DNA from: Allobosea sp. 67-29 | GTDB lineage: Bacteria; Pseudomonadota; Alphaproteobacteria; Rhizobiales; Beijerinckiaceae | Direction: 5' to 3' | NCBI RefSeq assembly: GCF_001898115.1 | Contig: NZ_MKSQ01000008.1 | Span: forward strand, 497,606-561,605 | DNA: 64,000 nucleotides | Shown here: in pieces, positions 7,818 to 17,744 of the stretch | Layout of the letters: every line of letters starts with the position of its first letter | Position numbering within the stretch: the first letter of the stretch is position 1 | Notes under the pieces: generated by a model | What the model saw: the letters and a program-made list of their open reading frames with translations, nothing else | The model's database searches: none | What the model was told of the DNA's origin: nothing | Position numbers and translations under genes: made by a program

Positions 7818-9983
7818 ATGCGCCCTGCCCCCGACCCTCGCCATCCGCGCCGATCCGGCCGCCCGCCGGCCCCGCCCGTGGCCGCGGTCCGCCCGAAGGA
7901 GAGCGTGGTGCACGGTGTCACGCTGCGCGACGACTACGACTGGCTCCGCGCCCCCAACTGGAAGGAGGTGCTGCGCCATCCAGAAGCGCTTCCCGCCGAT
8001 ATCAGCACCTATCTCGAAGCGGAAAACGCCTATTGCAAGGCGATGATGAGCACGACGCGCGGGTTGCAGCGCGAGCTCCTCGGGGAGATGCGCGGGCGGA
8101 TCAAGGAAGACGATTCCAGCGTCCCGCAGCCGGATGGCGAGTGGCTCTATTATTCGCGCTATCGCAAGGGCGCCGAGCACCCGCTGATCTGCCGGCGGCC
8201 GCGCGACGGTCAGGGCAAGAACAAGACTAAGAGCCGGGAGCAGATCATGCTCGACGCCGATGCGCTGGCCGAAGGCAAGGACTTCTTCGATCTGGCCGAC
8301 ACCGCCCACAGCCCCGACCATCGCCTGCTCGCCTGGAGCGCGGACGAGGCCGGCTCGGAACTGCACAGGATACGCGTGCGGGACCTCGAAACGGGCGAGG
8401 ACCTTGCCGACGCCGTCGAGGACACGACCGGCGAGATCGTCTGGGCGCGGGACGCGCGCTCCTTCTTCTATGTTGCGCTCGATGCCGACCACCGGCCCTC
8501 CCGCGTGCTGCGCCACCGCCTCGGCACGGCTGCCGCGACGGATGAACTGCTGCATGACGAGGCCGATGCCGGCATGTTCGTCGATATCGACAGGAGCCAG
8601 TCCGGCCGCTTCCTGACGATCTCGATCAGCGACCACGAGACCTCGGAAGTCCGTCTGCTCGATCTCGACGTGGCCGGAGCGGCGGTGACCCTGGTCGCCG
8701 CGCGCCAGCCCGGCCGGCAATACAGCCTCGAACATCATGGCGAGGACTTCCTGATCCTGACCAATGCCGACGGCGCGGAAGACTTCAAGATCGTAACGGC
8801 CCCGCTCGGCGATCCGGCACCGGCGCAGTGGCGCGATCTCGTGCCGCACAGGCAAGGACGGCTGATCCTCGACCATGTTTGCCTGAGGGGCCGCCTGATC
8901 AGGCTGGAGCGCGAAGACGGCCTGCCACGCATCACGATCCGCGATCTCCGGACCGGGGCGGAAAGCAGCATCGCCTTCGACGAGGAAGCCTATGGCCTCG
9001 GCATGGATGCGGGCTACGAGTTCGACACGGATACGCTGCGCTTCCTCTACGCCTCGATGGCGCGGCCGACCGAAACCTATGACTACGACCTCGCCACCGG
9101 GGAGCGGATATTGCTGAAGCGCCAGGAGGTGCCGTCGGGCCACGACCCGTCCGCCTACAAGGTCCGGCGCATCTTCGCCACGGCGCAGGATGGCGAGCGC
9201 GTGCCGGTCTCGGTTCTGCACCGGGCCGACATGAAGCTCGACGGGCGTGCGCCCTGCCTGCTCTATGGCTACGGGTCCTACGGCTCGGCGATGTCGGCCG
9301 CCTTCAGGACCCGGCCGCTGAGCCTGGTCGATCGCGGCTTCGTCTACGCCATCGCCCATATCCGCGGCGGCACCGACAAGGGCTGGCGCTGGTACCTCGA
9401 CGGCAAGCGCGAGAAGAAGCGCAACAGCTTCACCGATTTCATCGCCGCGGCGGAAGCACTGGCCGACGCCGGCTTCACCGCGCGCGGACGCATCGTCGCC
9501 GAGGGCGGCAGCGCCGGCGGCATGCTGATGGGCGCCGTCGCCAACATGGCACCCGAGCTATTCGCGGGCATCGTCGCGGAAGTGCCCTTCGTCGACGTCC
9601 TCAACACCATTCTCGACGACACCTTGCCGCTGACCCCGCCGGAATGGCCGGAATGGGGCGACCCGATCCGCGACGCGAAGGCGTTCGAGACGATCCGCAG
9701 CTACTCGCCCTACGACAATATCGCGGCGCAGGCCTATCCACCAATCCTGGCGATGGGCGGCCTGACCGACCCGCGCGTGACCTATTGGGAACCGGCGAAA
9801 TGGGTGGCGCGGCTGCGCGCGACCATGACCGGGGGCGGACCGATCCTGCTCCACACCAATATGGAAGCCGGCCATGGCGGAGCCGCCGGGCGCTTCGATT
9901 CGCTGAAAGAGACGGCACTCGCCTATGCCTTCGCGATCAAGGCGGCGGGCGACGGCTGGCCGGCCGTGGCGGCTGAAAGCTGA
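7818..9983 (+). CDS. ptrB: Oligopeptidase B, S9A serine peptidase
   Basis: A 721-residue prolyl-oligopeptidase family enzyme that cleaves short peptides after basic residues in the cytoplasm. Residues about 40-420 form the seven-bladed beta-propeller, including DDYDWLR near the N-terminus. The alpha/beta hydrolase domain contains Ser565 in GGSAGG, Asp651 in LTDPRV and His686 in EAGHGG. The 86- and 35-residue spacings match oligopeptidase B closely. I place the start at the ATG at 7818 behind GGAG, because the frame upstream is a low-complexity Pro/Arg stretch. It is monocistronic and converges on the next gene with a hairpin between. Confidence 0.9.
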   Translation: MRPAPDPRHPRRSGRPPAPPVAAVRPKESVVHGVTLRDDYDWLRAPNWKEVLRHPEALPADISTYLEAENAYCKAMMSTTRGLQRELLGEMRGRIKEDDSSVPQPDGEWLYYSRYRKGAEHPLICRRPRDGQGKNKTKSREQIMLDADALAEGKDFFDLADTAHSPDHRLLAWSADEAGSELHRIRVRDLETGEDLADAVEDTTGEIVWARDARSFFYVALDADHRPSRVLRHRLGTAAATDELLHDEADAGMFVDIDRSQSGRFLTISISDHETSEVRLLDLDVAGAAVTLVAARQPGRQYSLEHHGEDFLILTNADGAEDFKIVTAPLGDPAPAQWRDLVPHRQGRLILDHVCLRGRLIRLEREDGLPRITIRDLRTGAESSIAFDEEAYGLGMDAGYEFDTDTLRFLYASMARPTETYDYDLATGERILLKRQEVPSGHDPSAYKVRRIFATAQDGERVPVSVLHRADMKLDGRAPCLLYGYGSYGSAMSAAFRTRPLSLVDRGFVYAIAHIRGGTDKGWRWYLDGKREKKRNSFTDFIAAAEALADAGFTARGRIVAEGGSAGGMLMGAVANMAPELFAGIVAEVPFVDVLNTILDDTLPLTPPEWPEWGDPIRDAKAFETIRSYSPYDNIAAQAYPPILAMGGLTDPRVTYWEPAKWVARLRATMTGGGPILLHTNMEAGHGGAAGRFDSLKETALAYAFAIKAAGDGWPAVAAES

Positions 9984-9987
9984 ACGA

Positions 9988-10014
9988 CGCCGCTGCGCAA
10001 TGCGAAGAGCGGCG
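9988..10014. terminator. Hairpin between convergent genes
   Basis: Seven-base arms CGCCGCT and AGCGGCG (9988-9994, 10008-10014) lie just after the ptrB stop and before the convergent stop. There is no T run, so it is a possible but weak terminator. Confidence 0.35.
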
Positions 10015-10019
10015 CAGGC

Positions 10020-11507
10020 TCAGACGCCGAGCCTGCTCTTCTCGCTCGCCAGATAGACCTTGAGCTCGTCCATCGATGCGAAGCTGTATTCGCCGTCGGG
10101 CGTGCGCGCCCGGATCGAGCCGTCGGCGTAGATGGTGAAGTGGGTCTCGCCAACCTGATAGGCGCCGACGATGCCTTCCTCCGACGCGGCCGGTTCCGCG
10201 ACCGCAGGCTCGGCGTCCGGCCGGGCGGCCTCATCCCGGGCTCCGTCGGCTTCCGGTTGCACCTCGTGCGGCTCGGTCTCCGCCGCAAGAACGGGCTCGG
10301 CCGGCGCTGGCTCGCCACCAGCTTCTTCGAAGGGCGCGGCTTCCACACCAGTTTCCTGAACGGACGGGACGTCGGCGGCATGCGGCTCGGTGCGCGGCGG
10401 CCAGGCCGGCACGGCAGGCTCGCTCCGAACGGGCGGCTCGATATCCACTCCAACCTCGGAGGAGTCGGAGGAGGACGTGTCAAAAGAAGGCTCGCGCCGT
10501 CCGCCATGCCCGCCCGTCCAGGCTTCCTCCCGGGCGAAGAAGGTATCCTCCGGGGCAAGGGAGGGCTCGATCCGGCTCGTCGGCTGATACAAGCCGCCCA
10601 GCTGGTTGGTCAGGCTCTCGCGCAGTGCCGCGAACTCGTCGCGCTCGGCTTGCCCTGCGAGCGTCTCGTCGTCTTCCGTCTCGGCGCGGGGCGGCTCGGA
10701 CTCCGCACCAGGCGGCTCCGGCGGCCGCTCGCCACCCTCGACCTCGATCGTCGCTTCGGCGGCTTCGTCGAGTGCGAAATGATCCGCGAAGCCTCTCGCG
10801 TCCTCGCTCGGCAGCTCGAAAGCCTCAACGGCTGCCCCGGCGAGTTCGTCAGGTTCGGCTGGGATCGCCGGATGGTCGAGAGCGTCGCGTTCCGCTGCAT
10901 CCGCCTCTGGCTCGAACATGTCCGGCACGGCTTCGTCGCGTGCGGGCTCCGGCTCTTCGTCCAGCGCCTCCTCGGCAGCGGCAGGCTCTGCGAAATGGTC
11001 GGTGACCAGGGCGCCGAACAGGTCGCGCGCCGGCGCTTCCGGGCCAGGTGGTGCCGCCTCGCTCGGTTCCGCAACCGCAGCCGCGACGGCAACGGCCGCT
11101 CCGGTCGCGCCGACACCGAGGGTAACGGGCAGGGCAGGCAGGGCGGCGGTGGCTTCGTCCGCCGGAACGAGACCGCGCGCTACGGGCGGCGCGGCCGGCA
11201 TGGCGGCGTCCGCAGGTGCCGGCGCAAGCGTCCGCGCCTCGGCCGCTTCGGCGAGCTCAGCCCGGAGCGCCCCGACCTGCTTCAGCACCCAGGCCAGCGA
11301 CAGCATGATCAGGCCGCCCGTCGCCGCGATCGAACCGATGATGACCTCGGTGAAGCCACGCTCCAGGACCAGATACGGCCAGCCGTCATAGATGGCATAG
11401 AGACCGCCACCGAAGAGCCCGAGGCCGAGGAGAGAGAAAATCGCGATCAATTGGGCATCCCTGAAGCAGTGCCTGCGCCGGCCCGGCAGGCGAGCGCAAG
11501 CGCGCAT
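10020..11507 (-). CDS. Membrane-anchored, highly acidic hypothetical protein
   Basis: Two hydrophobic helices lie within the first 75 residues, followed by a helix ending EAAEA. A 330-residue region extremely rich in Glu, Ala, Pro and Asp follows and is likely disordered. The C-terminal 50 residues are ordered (VGETHFTIYADGSI, then SMDELKVYL). That tail resembles a short conserved module seen at the end of Rhizobiales membrane proteins of unknown role. The ATG at 11507 has no good ribosome site. A TTG at 11450 preceded by AGGGA, just before LIAIFSLLGLG, is an equally good start. Confidence 0.6.
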   Translation of the reverse strand: MRACARLPGRRRHCFRDAQLIAIFSLLGLGLFGGGLYAIYDGWPYLVLERGFTEVIIGSIAATGGLIMLSLAWVLKQVGALRAELAEAAEARTLAPAPADAAMPAAPPVARGLVPADEATAALPALPVTLGVGATGAAVAVAAAVAEPSEAAPPGPEAPARDLFGALVTDHFAEPAAAEEALDEEPEPARDEAVPDMFEPEADAAERDALDHPAIPAEPDELAGAAVEAFELPSEDARGFADHFALDEAAEATIEVEGGERPPEPPGAESEPPRAETEDDETLAGQAERDEFAALRESLTNQLGGLYQPTSRIEPSLAPEDTFFAREEAWTGGHGGRREPSFDTSSSDSSEVGVDIEPPVRSEPAVPAWPPRTEPHAADVPSVQETGVEAAPFEEAGGEPAPAEPVLAAETEPHEVQPEADGARDEAARPDAEPAVAEPAASEEGIVGAYQVGETHFTIYADGSIRARTPDGEYSFASMDELKVYLASEKSRLGV

Positions 11508-11708
11508 CTTTCTAACATATTGAATAAGAGAGAGTTTCCAATCGCCCCGCCTAAACGGGGCGAATCTGGCTCGATTATGGCCAGCTGTCGAGGGCGCCGG
11601 AGGTTTCCCCGCCGGAGATCAGCTTTCGGCGCGTTTGGCGGTTGTCGAGCGGGGCCGGGGCGCTTAACTATCCAGGCGGAGCGGCCGGGTTGTCATGGCC
11701 CCGCCTCC

Positions 11709-11724
11709 GAATGGCAAGCCATTC
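11709..11724. promoter_or_regulatory. Inverted repeat in the sodB leader
   Basis: GAATGGC-AA-GCCATTC is a perfect 7-bp inverted repeat 37 bp before the sodB start. It may be an operator for a metal- or redox-responsive regulator; it does not match a Fur or RirA consensus that I can name. Confidence 0.35.
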
Positions 11725-11760
11725 TGATTCAAGCCATTTCACAGCCCAAGGAGAGGCCTG

Positions 11761-12363
11761 ATGTCCTTTACTCTTCCTGATCTTCCCTATGCTCATGACG
11801 CGCTCCAGCCCTTCATGTCGAAGGAGACGCTGGAGTACCACCACGACAAGCACCATCTCGCTTATGTCAACAACGGCAACAACGCCATCAAGGGCACGGA
11901 ATTCGAGGGCAAGTCGCTCGAAGAGATCGTCAAGGGCTCCTATGGCAAGAACGCCGCGGTCTTCAACAATGCCGGCCAGCACTACAATCACCTCCATTTC
12001 TGGAAGTGGATGAAGCCGAATGGCGGGGGCAAGATTCCCGGCTCGCTCGAAAAGGCGATCGTCGACGCCTTCGGCTCGGTCGACAAGTTCAAGGAAGACT
12101 TCACCGCCGCCGGCGTGGGGCAGTTCGGCTCCGGCTGGGCCTGGCTCGAGGTCAAGGGTGGCAAGCTCGCCGTCAGCAAGACGCCGAACGGCGAGAACCC
12201 GCTGGTCCATGGCGGCACGCCGGTCCTCGGCGTCGACGTCTGGGAGCACTCCTACTACATCGACTACCGCAACCGCCGCCCCGACTATCTCAAGGCCTTC
12301 CTCGAGAGCCTGGTGAACTGGGAATACGTGGCGGAGCTGTACGAGAAGGCCGCCAAGGGCTGA
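11761..12363 (+). CDS. sodB: Superoxide dismutase, Fe type
   Basis: The 200-residue enzyme converts superoxide to oxygen and hydrogen peroxide in the cytoplasm. All four metal ligands are visible: His27 in YHHDKHH, His77 in QHYNHLHFW, and Asp159 and His163 in DVWEHSYY. Gln73, in the N-terminal domain before the second ligand, is the position that favours iron over manganese. FGSGWAWL is also present. Length and motifs are typical. AAGGAGAGG lies before the ATG and a strong terminator follows, so it is a single-gene unit. Confidence 0.95.
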   Translation: MSFTLPDLPYAHDALQPFMSKETLEYHHDKHHLAYVNNGNNAIKGTEFEGKSLEEIVKGSYGKNAAVFNNAGQHYNHLHFWKWMKPNGGGKIPGSLEKAIVDAFGSVDKFKEDFTAAGVGQFGSGWAWLEVKGGKLAVSKTPNGENPLVHGGTPVLGVDVWEHSYYIDYRNRRPDYLKAFLESLVNWEYVAELYEKAAKG

Positions 12364-12382
12364 TCTCGTCGCGCCTAACGGA

Positions 12383-12408
12383 AACGGGGCCTCGCGGCCC
12401 CGTTTTTT
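12383..12408 (+). terminator. Rho-independent terminator of sodB
   Basis: A GC-rich stem (ACGGGGCC/GGCCCCGT) with a 4-base loop followed by six T, 20 bp after the sodB stop. Confidence 0.9.
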
Positions 12409-12426
12409 GTGCTGATGCGTGCCGCT

Positions 12427-14112
12427 TCAGGCCGCGACGCTGCGCAGGAACTGGTCCACGGTCGAATCCAGCCTTTGCGCCTGCGCGGCCACCTCGCCTG
12501 CGGCGCTGCGAACCTGCTCCGCCGAGCGGCCGGTCTCCTCGACGCTGTCAGCCAGGACACTGAGATCGCTCGAGACCGACAGCGCCGATGAGCTCGCCAT
12601 GGCGACGCCGCTGGCGATCTCGCCCGTCGCGAGAGCCTGCTGCTCGATCGACACCGCGACCGAATTGGCGAAGGTTTCGATCGCGTTCATCCGTTCCGCG
12701 ATGTTCTGGATCGCGCCGACAACCTGCCCCGTCGCGCCCTGGATGGCGGCGACCTGCGAGACGATGCGGTCCGTCGCATCCGCCGTCTGCGCCGCCAGCG
12801 ACTTGACCTCGGAGGCGACGACGGCAAAGCCGCGGCCGGCCTCGCCGGCGCGCGCCGCCTCGATGGTGGCGTTCAGAGCCAGAAGATTGGTCTGCGCGGC
12901 GATGTCGCGGATGAGGTTGACCACTTCCCCGATGGCGCGGGCCGTGTCGTCCAGTTCGCGGACCGACCCCGCCGTATCGCGCGAGGCCGAGGCGGCCTCG
13001 ACGATTTCGGTGCGGACGCGCCGGACCTGGAACTCGACCTCGCGGATCGCCGCGCCCATCTCCTCCGCCGCCTGCGCTGCGCTCTCGACGTTGCCGGACG
13101 CGTCATGGGCGTTGTGGGCGGCGCGCGCGGCACGCTCGGAGGATTCCGCCGCCACGCGAGCGAGGCCGCCCGAGGCCTCCTGCATCTGGTCGGCATTGTT
13201 CTTGAAGGCTTCGAGCGCCAGGCCGACCTCGGTGCGGAACATCGCGATGGCGCCGTCGACGTTCTGCTGGCGGATCCGGCGCTCGCTTTCGGACAGGTTC
13301 TGCTTCTCTTCGAGAGCCGCGCGCTCGGCAAGCCTGATCTTCAGGACACCGAGCGCGCGCGCGATGGCGCCGATCTCGTCGCGGCGCTCGAGCGCGTCGA
13401 TCGGGGTCTCGAGATTGCCGTCCGAAATGCTGACGATGGCGTTGGTCATGCCCCGCAGCGGCCGCATCGTGCGCGACAGCGATATCCAGAGCAGCGGCCC
13501 GAGCACGACGAGAACCGCCAGGCCGAGGCCGATGATGACGAATTGCTCCCAGGCTGCGCGCGCGATCAGCCGGGTCTTGTCGAAGCGGGCCGCGACATAG
13601 CCGATCTGCTTGCTGGAGACGCGCACCGGCTGGATCTTGGTGATGCTCGTCGCATCCTCGATCTCGATCGGACCGCCGGTCTGCAGCCTGGTCCAGGGCT
13701 CCTCGCCGATGGCCGCAGTCAGGCCGCGCGGCGTCAGCGCCAGCCGCGCCTCTTCCGTCCGCCCCGCCGAGGCGAGGGAGACGAGGTCGTCGGCGACGAT
13801 GGCGGCGTCGAAATCCGGGTCGCGACGCAGCGATTCGAGAATGTTGCCCAGGATCAGGTTGTCGCGCGAAAGGATCGGCGACGGGGCGGCATTCGCCACC
13901 ATCAGGGTCAGCGCCGTCGCCTTCTGGTCGAGATCAGCGCGGGTGCGCGTGTCGTTGTAGCGCGCCACGGCCATCACGACGAAGATGATCGCGGCGGCGA
14001 CGATGATCACGGCCGCCAAGGCGATCTGCCGGCTGAGCGAGCTGGGGCCCTTCATCCGGCTTGTCGTCTGCTTGTCGTCAGCCGCCTCGGCCGCCCGCAT
14101 CAACCATGCCAT
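12427..14112 (-). CDS. Methyl-accepting chemotaxis protein
   Basis: A 561-residue receptor. There is one transmembrane helix near residues 30-50, a periplasmic sensor of about 130 residues, a second helix near 190-210, then a HAMP domain ([13 protein letters not shown]). The long cytoplasmic coiled coil carries the signalling tip ([37 protein letters not shown]). It should couple through CheW/CheA to the flagellar motor, but no che genes are nearby, so it is an orphan receptor with unknown ligand. I start at the ATG at 14112 with GAGGGG upstream, because the longer frame adds residues of non-coding appearance. Confidence 0.9.
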   Translation of the reverse strand: MAWLMRAAEAADDKQTTSRMKGPSSLSRQIALAAVIIVAAAIIFVVMAVARYNDTRTRADLDQKATALTLMVANAAPSPILSRDNLILGNILESLRRDPDFDAAIVADDLVSLASAGRTEEARLALTPRGLTAAIGEEPWTRLQTGGPIEIEDATSITKIQPVRVSSKQIGYVAARFDKTRLIARAAWEQFVIIGLGLAVLVVLGPLLWISLSRTMRPLRGMTNAIVSISDGNLETPIDALERRDEIGAIARALGVLKIRLAERAALEEKQNLSESERRIRQQNVDGAIAMFRTEVGLALEAFKNNADQMQEASGGLARVAAESSERAARAAHNAHDASGNVESAAQAAEEMGAAIREVEFQVRRVRTEIVEAASASRDTAGSVRELDDTARAIGEVVNLIRDIAAQTNLLALNATIEAARAGEAGRGFAVVASEVKSLAAQTADATDRIVSQVAAIQGATGQVVGAIQNIAERMNAIETFANSVAVSIEQQALATGEIASGVAMASSSALSVSSDLSVLADSVEETGRSAEQVRSAAGEVAAQAQRLDSTVDQFLRSVAA

Positions 14113-14218
14113 CGAGCGACTGCCCCTCGTACTCGGCGCAATCCCGAAGAACGACGCCCCACCACCGGGAAAGCATTGCCCGAGCCGGGTAAACAAATCG
14201 CTTGCAGTGGCGGCGCTT

Positions 14219-15085
14219 CTAGACCCCGAGCTGGCTCAGGCGACGCAAGGGCAGATCGGACGGCGGCACGAAGGCTGCGATCGCCGCATGCTCGACGGGC
14301 CGGGTGGCGACAACCGGGTCGAGGCGCTCCAGTTCGTCATCGACGAAACCCGGATGGCACATCACCAGATGCGCCGGCCCGGGACACACCAGGAAGCGCG
14401 CGAGGTCGGCCGCGAAATCGCGCGCCGGATCGAACGGGGCCACCCCGGCGAAGCCGCGATTGACGCGCAGCTCCCGGCGCAGGGCAGCCGTCCGGAAGCC
14501 GCTTGCAAGGCCGGCAATGACCAAGGCCTTGCCGACAGCGACGCCGCGTGCGCGGATCGCGGACACCCGGTCGGCGGGATCGCGGACATAGACCGAGCCG
14601 GCCGGGTAGCGCCGCGCCAGGCCGTCGAGCACCGCGCGCCTCACCCCCGGCAGCACATGCACGTGCTGGTGTCCGTCGACGAAATCCGGAGGCCGGCCCA
14701 GCGCCTCCTCGAACGCGTCGAGCTGGCGGCGAAACTCGGCGGCGATCTCGCGGCGCACCGCCGGCGCGAGCACGGCAGCGCGCGCGACGATGCCAAGCGC
14801 CGGAAGCTCGCCGCCCGGCGCCAGGCGCGGCATGGCACCGAGCGGGGCGGCGCAGGTCAGGTTGAAATGCAGCCCGAGATCGGCGGTCTCCGCGAAGGCG
14901 CCGAGTTCCCGGGCCAGGCCGCGCCAATGCGGCCGGCTGGTCATCGCCCCGGTCGCGCTGAGCTTTCCACGCCCGAGAAGCTCGAGGATCGAGCGGCTGA
15001 CCCCCGCCGTGATGGCGAAATCGTCGGCGCAAAGGACGAAGCCGGTCGGCATGCTCGTCGCTGTCCCTCGTTTGGCCGCGGACAT
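14219..15085 (-). CDS. ChbG/HpnK (YdjC-like) carbohydrate deacetylase
   Basis: The 288-residue protein has the YdjC/ChbG fold markers: CADDFAIT near the N-terminus (metal-binding Asp), [17 protein letters not shown] and MCHPG. These residues bind the metal and water for N-deacetylation of an acetylamino sugar. ChbG acts on chitobiose and HpnK on N-acetylglucosaminyl-hopanoid. The divergent neighbours, a lipid-type GT2 and MurJ, suggest a lipid-linked sugar as substrate here, but that is inference. An alternative start is the ATG at 15052, just before [11 protein letters not shown]. Confidence 0.8.
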   Translation of the reverse strand: MSAAKRGTATSMPTGFVLCADDFAITAGVSRSILELLGRGKLSATGAMTSRPHWRGLARELGAFAETADLGLHFNLTCAAPLGAMPRLAPGGELPALGIVARAAVLAPAVRREIAAEFRRQLDAFEEALGRPPDFVDGHQHVHVLPGVRRAVLDGLARRYPAGSVYVRDPADRVSAIRARGVAVGKALVIAGLASGFRTAALRRELRVNRGFAGVAPFDPARDFAADLARFLVCPGPAHLVMCHPGFVDDELERLDPVVATRPVEHAAIAAFVPPSDLPLRRLSQLGV

Positions 15086-15175
15086 CGTGACGCGGCGGGC
15101 TTGTCGGCCGGCAAGCTTTACGGTTCTGTGCGTCGCGCGTCACCCTGTCGGCGGACGCCTTTCGAGAGGTCCTTC

Positions 15176-16207
15176 GTGTCGGACATCGCGTCCCAACCGG
15201 CTCAGCGCGCGCCCCGGGCCTCCCGCTGGCCGGAGCTTTCCGTCGTCGTGCCCGTGCATAACGAGGCCGAGAACCTGCGGCCGCTCGTCGAGCGGCTGCG
15301 GTCCGTGCTGGCCCGGGCCGTCTCCTCCTGGGAAATCGTCTTCGTCGACGACGGCAGCCGCGACGCCACCCTTCAGACCATCCGCGAGCTCAACGCCGCC
15401 GACCCGCGAATCAGCGCCGTCTCGTTCAGCCGCAACTTCGGCAAGGAGATCGCGATCGCCGCCGGGCTCGACCATGCCTTCGGCGACGCGGTGGTGATCA
15501 TGGATGCCGATCTGCAGCACCCGCCCGAGGTGATCCCCGCCTTCCTCGAGAAATGGCACGAGGGCTTTCTCAACGTCTACGGCCAGCGCACCGACCGCAC
15601 CGGCGAGACGCGGCTGAAGCGCAACTTCGCCAAGGCCTTCTACCGCATCTTCTCGCAGTTCGGCGAAACCGACCTGCCGGAGGGAGCGGGCGATTTCCGC
15701 CTGCTCGACCGCAAGGCCGTCGACGCGCTGCGCGCCCTGCCCGAGCGGGCCCGCTTCTCGAAGGGGCTCTACGCCTGGGTCGGGTTCCGCTCGATCGGCG
15801 TCCCGTTCGAGGTGGCGGAGCGCGAGCACGGGCAGTCGAAATTCCGCTATCGCAAGCTGTTTTCCTTCGCCTTCGACGGGCTGTCCTCGTTCTCGACGGT
15901 CCCGTTGAAGATCGCGACCTGGTCGGGAGCGATCATCGCCTTCGTCGCGACGCTGACGGCCTTCTACTTCCTGATCCGCACGCTGTTCTACGGCACCGAC
16001 CTGCCCGGCTTCCCCTCGCTGATCGTGTCGATCATGTTCTTCTCCGGCATCCAGCTCGTCTCGCTCGGCATGATCGGCGAATATGTCGGGCGCATCTTCG
16101 CCGAGGTGAAGCGCCGGCCGCTCTATCTCATCGGCGAGCGCGTCGGCTTCGAGGCGCGCACTGTCGACCATCCGCGCGGCGACGCCCTGCCGCCGCTCAT
16201 CCGCTAG
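15176..16207 (+). CDS. GT2 family glycosyltransferase with C-terminal membrane helices
   Basis: A 343-residue polyprenyl-phosphate-type glycosyltransferase. The GT-A domain shows VPVHNEAENL, FVDDGSRDAT and DADLQHPPE (metal-binding Asp). Two transmembrane helices near residues 240-265 and 275-300 are followed by GMIGEYVGRI, the layout of GtrB, ArnC and dolichol-phosphate mannose synthases. It probably loads a sugar onto undecaprenyl phosphate at the inner face of the membrane. The start is the GTG at 15176, preceded by GAGAGG six bases away. The divergent gene is a ChbG/HpnK deacetylase and murJ follows 6 bp later. Confidence 0.85.
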   Translation: MSDIASQPAQRAPRASRWPELSVVVPVHNEAENLRPLVERLRSVLARAVSSWEIVFVDDGSRDATLQTIRELNAADPRISAVSFSRNFGKEIAIAAGLDHAFGDAVVIMDADLQHPPEVIPAFLEKWHEGFLNVYGQRTDRTGETRLKRNFAKAFYRIFSQFGETDLPEGAGDFRLLDRKAVDALRALPERARFSKGLYAWVGFRSIGVPFEVAEREHGQSKFRYRKLFSFAFDGLSSFSTVPLKIATWSGAIIAFVATLTAFYFLIRTLFYGTDLPGFPSLIVSIMFFSGIQLVSLGMIGEYVGRIFAEVKRRPLYLIGERVGFEARTVDHPRGDALPPLIR

Positions 16208-16213
16208 GCCTTC

Positions 16214-17740
16214 ATGCTCAGAAACATCCTGTCGGTCGGCGGTTATACGCTGATCTCGCGCCTCACCGGCTTCGCGCGCGATATCATGCTCGCTGCCGTG
16301 CTCGGTGCGGGCGCGACGATGGACGCCTTCTCGGTGGCCCTGCGCCTGCCGAATCATTTCCGCGCGATCTTCGGCGAGGGCGCCTTCAACCAGGCCTATG
16401 TGCCGGCCTATGCCCATATCGCCGAGAAGGAGGGCCAGCAGGCGGCCAATCTCTTCGCCGACCGGCTGTTTACCGTGCTGTTCGCCATCCAGCTCGTCCT
16501 GCTGGCATTGGCGCTTCCGCTGATGCCCTGGCTGGTGACGCTGCTCGCTCCCGGCTTCAGGGAGGACCCGGCGGTCTTCGCGCTCGCGGTCAACCTGACG
16601 CGGATCACCTTTCCCTACCTCCTCTTCGTCACGATGGTCACCTTCCTCGGGGCGACGCTGAACGCCGTCGATCGTTTCGCGGCCTTCGCGGCCGCGCCCA
16701 TCCTGCTGAATGTCGGCATGATGGCGGCGCTCTCCGTCTCCTTCCTGTTCCCGAGCGCGGCCTACGCGGCCGCCTGGGGCGTCGCGCTTTCGGGGCTGGC
16801 GCAATGGCTCCTGCTCTACGCAGCCGCGCGGCGCGCGCGGGTCTCCAGCAGGCTGGTGCGGCCGCATATGGACGCGGGCGTGCGCCGTTTCCTCAAGGCT
16901 TTCGGGCCGGCGGTGATCGGCTCGGCCGGCGTTCAGATCGCGATCTTCGCCGACACGATCATCGCCTCGCTCCTGCCGCGCGGCGCGTATTCCGCACTGT
17001 ACTATGCCGAGCGGCTCTACCAGCTCCCGATCGGGCTGATCGGCATCGCGGTCGGCACGGTCGCGCTGTCGGCCATGAGCCGCGCGATCGCGCGCGGCGA
17101 TGAAGGCGCCGCCAACCGAGCCCAGAACCGGGCTCTCGCCATCGCCTTCGTCGCCAGCGCTCCCTTCGTCGCCGCCTTCATCGCGATGCCGGAGCTGATC
17201 GTCGCTGGGCTGTTCCAGCGCGGCGCGTTCGATGCCGAGGCCAGCCTCGCCTCCGGCACCGTGCTCTTCGCCTATGCGCTCGGCTTGCCCGCCATCGTGA
17301 TGATGCGCTCGCAGATCTCCGCCTTCCAGGCGCGCGGCGACACGACGACGCCGATGCTGGTCTCGCTCGGCGCCATCGCCTGCAACCTGGCGCTCAAGCT
17401 CCTGCTCTGGCGCGACTGGGGCGCGCCCGGCCTGGCACTGGCGACCGCAGCAGGCGCCTGGATCAACCTGGCGACACTCTTCGTTCTCGGCCTGAAGCGC
17501 GGCTGGACCACGCCTGATCCGCGACTGCCGGGCTTCTTTGCCCTGGTCGGCATGGCAGCCCTCGCTGCCGGGCTGTTCGCCTGGTGGTTCGCGCCGCTCG
17601 CCCTGCGTCTGACAGCCGGCCTGTCCTTCCAGCCGCTGCTCATGGGCGTGCTTGCGATTTCGACGGCGGCCGGCGTGATCTATGCGGGATTGGCCGGCAT
17701 CGGCCTCAAGGCGACGGGCTTGTTCCGGCTGTTGCGCTGA
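16214..17740 (+). CDS. murJ: Lipid II flippase MurJ
   Basis: A 508-residue polytopic protein with the MurJ/MviN pattern of 14 membrane helices. Signature stretches are SRLTGFARDIMLAAVLG, FRAIFGEGAFNQAYVPAY, PYLLFVTM and ALGLPAIV. It flips lipid-linked peptidoglycan precursor across the inner membrane and is normally essential. It lies 6 bp after the GT2 stop and is probably co-transcribed with it. Full length compared with the family. Confidence 0.95.
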   Translation: MLRNILSVGGYTLISRLTGFARDIMLAAVLGAGATMDAFSVALRLPNHFRAIFGEGAFNQAYVPAYAHIAEKEGQQAANLFADRLFTVLFAIQLVLLALALPLMPWLVTLLAPGFREDPAVFALAVNLTRITFPYLLFVTMVTFLGATLNAVDRFAAFAAAPILLNVGMMAALSVSFLFPSAAYAAAWGVALSGLAQWLLLYAAARRARVSSRLVRPHMDAGVRRFLKAFGPAVIGSAGVQIAIFADTIIASLLPRGAYSALYYAERLYQLPIGLIGIAVGTVALSAMSRAIARGDEGAANRAQNRALAIAFVASAPFVAAFIAMPELIVAGLFQRGAFDAEASLASGTVLFAYALGLPAIVMMRSQISAFQARGDTTTPMLVSLGAIACNLALKLLLWRDWGAPGLALATAAGAWINLATLFVLGLKRGWTTPDPRLPGFFALVGMAALAAGLFAWWFAPLALRLTAGLSFQPLLMGVLAISTAAGVIYAGLAGIGLKATGLFRLLR

Positions 17741-17744
17741 AGCC

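Noticed and set aside
15140..16867. 575-codon minus-strand frame opposite the GT2 and murJ genes
   Set aside because: Composition (Glu/Arg/Gly/Gln repeats) is typical of an antisense shadow, and both genes on the other strand are clear families.
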